The translations under genes and the position numbers were made by a program. A DNA stretch of 64,000 bases from Alienimonas californiensis (GTDB lineage Bacteria; Planctomycetota; Planctomycetia; Planctomycetales; Planctomycetaceae), in NCBI RefSeq assembly GCF_007743815.1, contig NZ_CP036265.1:1728323-1792322 (forward strand), given 5' to 3'. Below the pieces are notes generated by a model. That model was not told the DNA's origin, did no database searches, and saw only the letters and a list, made by a program, of their open reading frames with translations. Positions 58,899-64,000 of this stretch are shown one piece after another. Every line of letters starts with the position of its first letter. The stretch's first letter is position 1.

Positions 58899-59270
58899 GA
58901 GGGGCTCTCTCCCAAACGGCCGCGGGGCCGGGCGGATACCGGGTCGGGACGCACGCCCCCGTCCGACTTCGGCGAACCGAGCGTCGGGCGTGGGGGCCGG
59001 GCCCGGGGCGGCCCGGAGGACCGCCGCGACCCGTCATGCCGGATGAATCGGCCGCTCCGCCCGTTGGCTTCACGCCGCTTGCCCGGCGGGCGCCGGATGG
59101 CGGGGATTTTCCGCCTTTACGGGCCGCGGAGCCCGGTTTCCCTTCGCGGCCGAACGGGTTCGCCGCCCGGTTCGCCGTCGGTTTGAGCCCCGAACGTCAC
59201 GGGGCTGCGGCTTGATTTGGTGCGCCGCACGCTCGGGGGGCTGACGCCCCGCCGCTCGCCTTCTCCCCTC
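58899..59270. other. 372-bp region without a confident gene
   Basis: A short open frame from ATG 59036 (about 54 codons) lacks the strong G/C bias at third positions seen in true genes here. The region also holds a family C-like fragment (CCCGGTTCGCCGTCGGT near 59169) and a family F-like single arm near 59233-59262 (CTCGGGGGGCTGACGCCCCG and on). It is probably a repeat graveyard plus the promoter of the lipoprotein gene. Confidence 0.5.
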
Positions 59271-59762
59271 TCAGTCGCCGGCGGAGGTTGCGGCGGGCGG
59301 GGGGTCGGGCCGCACGGGGAGGCGGTCGGCGCTCTGCGGCGGGGCCGGGGCGTGCGGGGGGCTCTGGGGCTGGGCGTAGCCGCGGCCGGCGGCCGGGGCC
59401 TGACCGGCGGGCGGCGGGGGGGCGAACTGCTGGGCGTGCCGTTCGCGGAGTCGGGCCTCCTCGGCCTTCTCGCGCTCGCGGCGCTCCATCAGTTTGACGC
59501 GCTCCTCCATCTCCTTGCCCGGTTTGAAGGCGACGACGTAGCGGGCCTTCACCTCGACCGGCTCCCCCGTCTTCGGGTTGCGGGCCTGCCGGGCGGCCCG
59601 GCGCTTCACCTCGAACACGCCGAAGTTCCGCAGCTCGATGCGGCGGTCGTCCACCAACGTGTCCACGATGTGGTCGAAGGTCATCTGCACGACCTCCTTG
59701 ACCGCCATCTGGGTCAGCCCCAGCTCGTCGGCGATCGCCTTGACGATCTCTTTTTTAGTCAC
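59271..59762 (-). CDS. HU/IHF-family DNA-binding protein with long Pro-rich tail
   Basis: 163 residues from GTG 59762. Residues about 1-92 form the HU fold: [30 protein letters not shown] and the arm [17 protein letters not shown]. The A-R-N-P-K-T-G piece is the DNA-binding arm. The remaining 70 residues are a charged helix ([15 protein letters not shown]) and then a Pro/Ala/Gln tail. HU compacts and bends DNA; the tail may mediate contacts or partition. Start chosen at the HU beginning. Confidence 0.9.
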   Translation of the reverse strand: MTKKEIVKAIADELGLTQMAVKEVVQMTFDHIVDTLVDDRRIELRNFGVFEVKRRAARQARNPKTGEPVEVKARYVVAFKPGKEMEERVKLMERREREKAEEARLRERHAQQFAPPPPAGQAPAAGRGYAQPQSPPHAPAPPQSADRLPVRPDPPPAATSAGD

Positions 59763-59891
59763 CGGGGGCGGACGGGGTTGGCGGATGCGGGATTGAGCGT
59801 GGCGGCGAGCGACGCCTTTCGCACTGTAGGAGCGGCCCCGCCGTAATATCAAGCAGGTGCGTCCGTTACGGCGAACGGTCGTCCGCCGTCG

Positions 59892-60173
59892 TCACGTCGA
59901 CGGCCGACTCGTCTCGAATCGCTCGCCGCCCAGGTACAGCCGGATCGTCTCCCGCCAGCCGCGCACGTCGCGGCGAGGCGGCGCCTTGAAGTAACGGCCC
60001 ATCCGTCGCATCGGCGCCTTGCAGTTCGGGCAGGGAAACGGCCGCTCGGGCACGGCCGGGTCCCAGTTCGACGAGCCGGGCTGCTTGAAGCTCACCCGAC
60101 ACTCAAAGCAGGCGAAGTGCACCGTGTTCGTCGGGTGCGGTACGCCCGGCGTGCGGTCGGAGGTCGAGGACAT
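59892..60173 (-). CDS. Small zinc-ribbon-like protein
   Basis: 93 residues with two C-x2-C pairs, C-F-E-C near residue 22 and C-P-N-C near residue 48, spaced as in a zinc ribbon. Basic segments follow (M-R-R-M-G-R-Y-F-K-A-P-P-R-R-D). It probably binds zinc and perhaps nucleic acid or protein. No family name is assigned. Its start is 9 bp downstream of the stop of the 271-aa gene at 60183, so they are likely one operon. Confidence 0.8.
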   Translation of the reverse strand: MSSTSDRTPGVPHPTNTVHFACFECRVSFKQPGSSNWDPAVPERPFPCPNCKAPMRRMGRYFKAPPRRDVRGWRETIRLYLGGERFETSRPST

Positions 60174-60182
60174 GCCGGCAGT

Positions 60183-60998
60183 CTAAGCCGCGAGCTTCGC
60201 CCCGCTCAGCAACTGCCCCTTCAGCGCTGCGGCGTAACCCGGCGGGTCGACGAAGAACTCCGGCGGCAGCACGCGGTAGGTCTGCATCGAGTCGAACACC
60301 CGCGTCCAGCCGACGGCCTCCGCGATGTCGAAGCAGCGGTGGGCCCGGCGGACGCGCTCCTCCGTGTCCTGAAAATTGCGGAACCAGAACCAGGTCCACC
60401 GCGGAAAATAGGCGAACCGCACCGGCGGCTTCATCACGCAGGCCCGCAGGATCGGGCAGTCGAACTTGGCGAACTCCTCGTCCACCTTCGGCCCCACCGT
60501 GACCGTCTGTTCCCGACGCAGCACGCTTTGGAACAGCTCCCGCCGCACGTCTGCGTCCAGCAGGCGGCCGCGGCGGCTCGCCTCGTGGATCGTCGCCATG
60601 GCCGGGACGAGGTCGCCGCCGACGAGGACCGTGGCGTCGGTGGGGTCGTTCAGTTCCGCGGTGAGGTAGAACTGGCTGTAGGTGTCGACGAACACGCTGC
60701 GGTTGGCCTCTTTGAAGCCGTCCGCGAAGCCCTGCAGCATCGCGTGCCGGCGGATCATCTCTCGGCCGTTCAGGGCGTAGCGGTAGGAGATGACCCGGCC
60801 GAGCGTCCCCGTCGTCTCGAAGAAGCCGTAGGCCCAGAGGGCGCCGTGGGCGGCGATCTCCGCGAAGGCGTGATTGCCGCCGCTGTCGAGGTAGATCCGG
60901 TGCAGCAGCGCCGCCCGCTGGCGGATGTCCGCCGGCTGCCCGGCGAGGGCGGTCGCCTCGGCCCTCAGCGCGGCGTACCGGGCGGCGAGGTCCGACAT
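60183..60998 (-). CDS. Conserved hypothetical protein
   Basis: 271 residues, soluble, without signal or membrane helix. Charged helical N-terminal part (R-Y-A-A-L-R-A-E-A-T-A-L), then F-F-E-T-T-G-T-L-G-R-V-I-S-Y-R-Y and F-V-D-T-Y-S-Q-F-Y-L-T-A-E-L-N-D-P-T-D. Repeated Trp/Phe/Arg (W-T-W-F-W-F-R-N-F) in the last third. I recognise no motif. It is followed closely by the zinc-ribbon gene on the same strand. Confidence 0.75.
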   Translation of the reverse strand: MSDLAARYAALRAEATALAGQPADIRQRAALLHRIYLDSGGNHAFAEIAAHGALWAYGFFETTGTLGRVISYRYALNGREMIRRHAMLQGFADGFKEANRSVFVDTYSQFYLTAELNDPTDATVLVGGDLVPAMATIHEASRRGRLLDADVRRELFQSVLRREQTVTVGPKVDEEFAKFDCPILRACVMKPPVRFAYFPRWTWFWFRNFQDTEERVRRAHRCFDIAEAVGWTRVFDSMQTYRVLPPEFFVDPPGYAAALKGQLLSGAKLAA

Positions 60999-61069
60999 GG
61001 GGGCTTGTGGGCGAAGAACCGGGGAACCGCCAGCGTACCCGGCGGGCGGGGCGCGGACGTCACCGGAAT

Positions 61070-61100
61070 TCGCGCCGCCTACCGGCGACGGCGAACCGGG
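61070..61100. repeat. Family C right arm alone
   Basis: CGCGCCGCCTACCGGCGACG GCGAACCGGGG matches the right arm at 37718 and 56055. It ends 8 bp before the stop of the YkgJ-family gene. Confidence 0.75.
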
Positions 61101-61107
61101 GCGGGCG

Positions 61108-61647
61108 TCAGAGCGATCGCTGGTTGGCCTGCCGGCGGATGTCTTGCAGGCTCACTAATTGGCCGACGCCGGCGCCGGGGCACTCGGCTTTGGTCCGCTC
61201 CCAATCCGCGGGGGTGTTCAGGTTGGAATCCCAGAACGGCCAGGTCCGGCACTGCACCGGGCGGGCGGCGTAGACGGTGCATTTGCGGGTGTTCGGGTCG
61301 AGGAAGGTGCAGTCGCCGTTCGCCCGCTCCCGCAGGGAGACCCGGCCGCCGATCAGCCGGGTGCGCTTCAATCGCAGTTCCATGAGGCTGATCCCGGCGG
61401 CCTCGGCGATCGCGGCCTGCTCCTCGTCGTCCACCCAGATCGCTCCCGGCGCCCCCGTGCAGCAGGCCCCGCAGGCGGTGCACGAGAACCGCAGGCCGTT
61501 TGCGTACCACGGCTCATCGTTTACCAGCCCGGAGCGCGAGCTCCGGCGGTCGGCCGCCTCTCGAACGGGGGCGTCCCCTGTCGCTCGCTCCGCTCGCGGG
61601 CCGGAGCTTGCGCTCCGGGCTGGTAATGGGGAATCCGGTTCGTTCAT
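61108..61647 (-). CDS. YkgJ-family CxxCxxCC iron-sulfur protein with repeat-derived N-terminus
   Basis: 179 residues from ATG 61647, overlapping the upstream stop by 4 bp (ATGA). The cluster site is C-T-A-C-G-A-C-C near residues 56-63, with later Cys in C-T-F and K-C-T-V-Y-A-A-R-P-V-Q-C. Such proteins bind an Fe-S cluster and act in unknown redox or maturation roles. Residues about 10-42 are encoded by a family B palindrome (61522-61625), which must have landed in frame; a normal member would begin close to the E-P-W-Y-A-N-G-L-R-F segment. Start coupling argues the insertion is in a working gene. Confidence 0.87.
   Translation of the reverse strand: MNEPDSPLPARSASSGPRAERATGDAPVREAADRRSSRSGLVNDEPWYANGLRFSCTACGACCTGAPGAIWVDDEEQAAIAEAAGISLMELRLKRTRLIGGRVSLRERANGDCTFLDPNTRKCTVYAARPVQCRTWPFWDSNLNTPADWERTKAECPGAGVGQLVSLQDIRRQANQRSL
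61522..61625. repeat. Family B palindrome inserted in frame in the YkgJ-family gene
   Basis: Left arm TACCAGCCCGGAGCGCGAGC TCCGG (61522-61546), right arm CCGGAGCTTGCGCTCCGGGC TGGTA (61601-61625), loop about 54 nt, so the spacer is longer than in other copies. The outer bases are CCAGCCC instead of GTGAGCCC. Confidence 0.88.
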
Positions 61648-62180
61648 TCCGGTGAGGAACGCTGAGGCATCGGGCGGGTGTAGGTGGCGCTGGTGATCAC
61701 CCCGCCGGGGCCGTCGCGGCGGAGGTGCACCTCCAGCACGTCGTACCGCCCGGCGAACGGGCTGGCGGCGACGGTTCGGTCCACCGTCTCCAAGGTCGCG
61801 GCGGCTTGCGGCGGCGGGGGCGCCGGGCCCCGTTCCGGATCGCCGGCGCCGGGGTCGAACGGCACCTTCAACATGACCTGCAACAGGGAGACGTCCGGGT
61901 CCGGCCGGCGGCGGCGGCCGCCCTCCACCCGCGGACTGCTGCCGGGCAACGCCTCCGCCAGGGCGTCCGCCAGCGGGCGGTAGTCGGCGGTGCGGGTGTT
62001 CCAGAACCAGAACAGCCCCGCCGTCGTCACGCAGCCCAGGCAGATCATCCCCACGACCAACCAACTCCCCCGGATCGAGCGGCCGCGGGACGGCGTCGCC
62101 CCCCTCGCCGGTTCGTCCGCCGGTGCGCGATCCGCCGTCGTTGCGTGAACGTCCGCCGTCCTAAGTTCGTCCGCCGTCAC
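61644..62180 (-). CDS. Single-pass membrane protein of unknown function
   Basis: 178 residues from GTG 62180, which overlaps the preceding stop by 4 bp (GTGA). A Pro/Asp/Arg-rich N-terminus is followed by one membrane helix at about 36-58 (W-L-V-V-G-M-I-C-L-G-C-V-T-T-A-G-L-F-W-F-W), then a soluble domain (L-L-Q-V-M-L-K-V-P-F-D, Y-D-V-L-E-V-H-L-R-R-D-G-P-G-G-V). Overlap coupling on both sides places it in a four-gene operon with WD40-like and YkgJ proteins. Function unknown. Confidence 0.82.
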   Translation of the reverse strand: MTADELRTADVHATTADRAPADEPARGATPSRGRSIRGSWLVVGMICLGCVTTAGLFWFWNTRTADYRPLADALAEALPGSSPRVEGGRRRRPDPDVSLLQVMLKVPFDPGAGDPERGPAPPPPQAAATLETVDRTVAASPFAGRYDVLEVHLRRDGPGGVITSATYTRPMPQRSSPE

Positions 62181-62722
62181 TTGCGCAGGCCTCCCAGGGC
62201 CGCCTCCGCCTCGCCGTGCACGCGCTGCGGGGCGCGGATCACGAGGACCTGATACAGATCGAAATAACTGGCGCTGGACGGCCCGCCGTTCACGTCCCAC
62301 GTGTCCGGGGCGACGGTGGATTGAATCAGGTCGATCAGCCGGCGGGCGTTCCGCATCTCCATCGGCCCGGCGAGGGTCTGCCGGCCCCGCAGACGGTTCG
62401 CCGTGGAGACGCGGCCCCGTTTGAGATCCCGTTCCCACCGCAGGCCCTTGCGGATGAGGTCGTCGCGGGTTTCGGTGAGTTTATAGGTGAGGGAGCGCCG
62501 CAGGTCGTGGCGTTGGGAGTCGCTCAGGCCGCGGACGGCGTCGACGCTGCGGAGCAGCCGCACCCCGCCGGGCACGGTGGCGGCGGCCGGCAGATCGGGG
62601 TCGCGGTCCAGCAGCACGAAGGCGTCGAACCGGGCGCGGAACTCCTCCGGCGAGAGCGGCCGGGCCTCCTCGGCGGCCAGCAGCGCCGGCAGGGAGAGCG
62701 TCAGCAGGGTGGCGGTCGTCAT
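62177..62722 (-). CDS. Exported protein of unknown function
   Basis: 181 residues. A signal-like N-terminus (T-L-L-T-L-S-L-P-A-L-L-A-A-E-E) precedes an Arg/Asp-rich helical body (L-L-D-R-D-P-D-L-P-A-A-A-T, S-Q-R-H-D-L-R-R-S-L-T-Y-K-L-T-E-T-R). It starts at ATG 62722 overlapping the WD40-like stop by 4 bp, and its own stop overlaps the membrane protein start. No domain is recognised. Confidence 0.82.
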   Translation of the reverse strand: MTTATLLTLSLPALLAAEEARPLSPEEFRARFDAFVLLDRDPDLPAAATVPGGVRLLRSVDAVRGLSDSQRHDLRRSLTYKLTETRDDLIRKGLRWERDLKRGRVSTANRLRGRQTLAGPMEMRNARRLIDLIQSTVAPDTWDVNGGPSSASYFDLYQVLVIRAPQRVHGEAEAALGGLRK

Positions 62723-64000
62723 GGCTCCGTCTCCGCGTCGGGGGCGTCTTCGTTGGAGTCTTCGTCGGCCGGCTCGTCGTCGGCACCGGCGGCGGGCGGT
62801 TCGGCGGTGAGGTCGGCGACGCGGAGGAGCCGCACGGCGCCGGCGTCGTCGCCGACGGCCAGCAGTGTCCCGTCCGGGGAGAGGGCGAGGCTCCGCACCG
62901 GCCCCGCAAAGTCCCCGATCGCTGCGAGGTCCCGCACCTTGCCGGCGGGGCCCTCTGCCGTCTCGTCCCCTCCGCCGTCCGCCTGCTCGCCTTCCGCCTT
63001 GGGAGCCTCCGGCTCGAACCGCCAGACGCGGAGTTCGTTGCCGTCCTTAGCCCGCCCGCCGCTGCCGGTGGCGAACAACGGACGGGCGTCCGGTTCCTCC
63101 CCGTCGGGCGCCGGAAACCCGAGCGCCGCGTTGACCGGCCGGGCGTGGCCGGCGTAGCGGCCGACGGGCTGCGGTTCGCCGGTCCCGGCGAGCCTGGACA
63201 GCCGGGCCACCTCGTCGGCCCCGCCGGTGAGCACATAGCCGCCGCCGGCGCTGAAGGTCACGCACTCCGCGGCCCGGGTGTGCTCCGGCAGGGGGAAGAG
63301 GGTGTCGAGCGTCACCGAGTCCAGCAGGAAGGCGGGGCCGCCCTTCGTGTCCCGGTTCGGGTCGCCGAACACGACGGCGATCCGGTTCCCGTACACCGCG
63401 AGCCCCCGGGCCGGCACGCGGGACTCTTCGCCCAGCGGCTGCACGATCTTGGTCGGGTCACCGACGCTCCGGGCACCGCCGTCATAGACCCACTTCCGGA
63501 CGGTCCCGTCCTCCGCGGCGGCGTACAGGGGAACGGCGTGATTCTCTCCGAGCCCAACCCCCAGCCCCGTTACGTAGCCCCGAGGCCCGGCGATCTTCGT
63601 CAGTCCCTTCCCCGTCGCTGGCTCCCAGCGGGTGACGCGGCGGTAGTCGCCCACCGTCAGCACACCGTCCTTGATCCGTTCGATATCGGATTTGTCGGAC
63701 GGAAGGAAGCGGGGCCTTTCAACCTGCCACAGCAGCGCCTCGGCGAAGCCGGAGCGGGTTTTGAGGGTGCGGACCGGCTTCCCGTCCTCCGCCCCCAGCA
63801 GTTCGACCGCCTCGAAGGTGCCGACGGCCAGCGTCTCGCCGTCGGGGCTGAAGGCCAACGCGGTGACGCGGTCCTCCACCGTCGCCGTCCAGACCGCCGC
63901 CGGGGCCGGCGGGCCGTCGGCCGGGGCGGCGGGGCGTTGCAGGCCCTCGGGCAGCTTCAAACCGTCCGGCAGGCCGGGGATCTGGGCCGCGGCGGGGAGG
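62719..64000 (-). CDS. WD40-like propeller protein, 5' end beyond window
   Basis: The frame is open to base 64000, giving about 427 visible residues. Repeated WD40-like strands occur, such as V-T-A-L-A-F-S-P-D-G-E-T-L-A-V-G and V-R-S-L-A-L-S-P-D-G-T-L-L-A-V-G-D-D-A-G-A-V-R-L-L. The apparent M near 63960 is an internal TTG. The C-terminus is acidic (D-E-P-A-D-E-D-S-N-E-D). It probably scaffolds other proteins; c-terminal overlap with the 62177 gene ties it to that operon. Signal peptide cannot be judged. Confidence 0.82.
   Translation of the reverse strand, partial: LPAAAQIPGLPDGLKLPEGLQRPAAPADGPPAPAAVWTATVEDRVTALAFSPDGETLAVGTFEAVELLGAEDGKPVRTLKTRSGFAEALLWQVERPRFLPSDKSDIERIKDGVLTVGDYRRVTRWEPATGKGLTKIAGPRGYVTGLGVGLGENHAVPLYAAAEDGTVRKWVYDGGARSVGDPTKIVQPLGEESRVPARGLAVYGNRIAVVFGDPNRDTKGGPAFLLDSVTLDTLFPLPEHTRAAECVTFSAGGGYVLTGGADEVARLSRLAGTGEPQPVGRYAGHARPVNAALGFPAPDGEEPDARPLFATGSGGRAKDGNELRVWRFEPEAPKAEGEQADGGGDETAEGPAGKVRDLAAIGDFAGPVRSLALSPDGTLLAVGDDAGAVRLLRVADLTAEPPAAGADDEPADEDSNEDAPDAETEP

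Noticed and set aside
59036..59200. Short open frame of about 54 codons between the lipoprotein and HU genes
   Set aside because: Third-position composition is mixed and no start signal or domain is visible.

Overview
The window is very GC-rich chromosomal DNA from a planctomycete. The evidence is a DUF11 surface protein, a PVC-type dehydrogenase/HEAT/cytochrome c giant, LamG and FlgD-Ig secreted proteins, a sulfatase, ECF sigma factors including one fused to a protein kinase, HpnH, LpxB, frequent GTG/TTG starts and few Shine-Dalgarno sites. An Alienimonas-like genus would fit, but this cannot be settled from sequence reading alone. I saw no rRNA, tRNA, CRISPR array or insertion-sequence transposase.

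Layout. 1-1584 (-): three genes joined by 4-bp overlaps, a small membrane protein, a lipoprotein and a papain-like protein cut by the window edge. 1755-3324 (+): two paralogues flanking a Nudix hydrolase. 3558-12933: ECF sigma factor, membrane proteins, a LamG protein, a lipid/DAG kinase, a response regulator facing a YggS-type PLP protein, and two secreted Cys-rich proteins. 13063-14098: a decayed substrate-binding/OmpA gene ending in a repeat element. 14189-29939: esterase, sucB, hpnH, a DUF11 protein with a clear terminator, lpxB, a 1487-aa secreted protein, two SDR enzymes and a zeta-toxin-like pair. 30054-43277: a thioredoxin-like protein without its cysteines, a ferredoxin, the sigma-kinase fusion, a secreted metallopeptidase, the large PVC cytochrome protein, a Kef-type antiporter with a His-rich lead segment and a lone SpoA (FliN-like) domain. 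43535-58898: sulfatase, a 656-aa unknown coupled to a GNAT, an HD hydrolase, a nucleoside deoxyribosyltransferase-like protein, trkA, an S9 peptidase and a pyrD-trpS-acpS operon. 59271-64000 (-): an HU-like protein with a Pro-rich tail, small unknowns and a tightly overlapped WD40-like/membrane/YkgJ operon running off the edge.

The strongest unexplained signal is a set of palindromic intergenic repeat families, called A to G here. Family A is a roughly 175-bp MITE-like element with inverted ends of about 40 bp; it has four full copies, and two further sites hold another repeat nested inside it. Families B to G are hairpins of 11-30 bp arms. They occupy most convergent gene junctions. In two cases they sit in frame inside coding sequence, at 37672-37751 in the PVC cytochrome gene and 61522-61625 in the YkgJ-family gene, which suggests they move or spread.

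Gene calls rest on reading frame, protein motifs and overlap coupling; no database search was possible.
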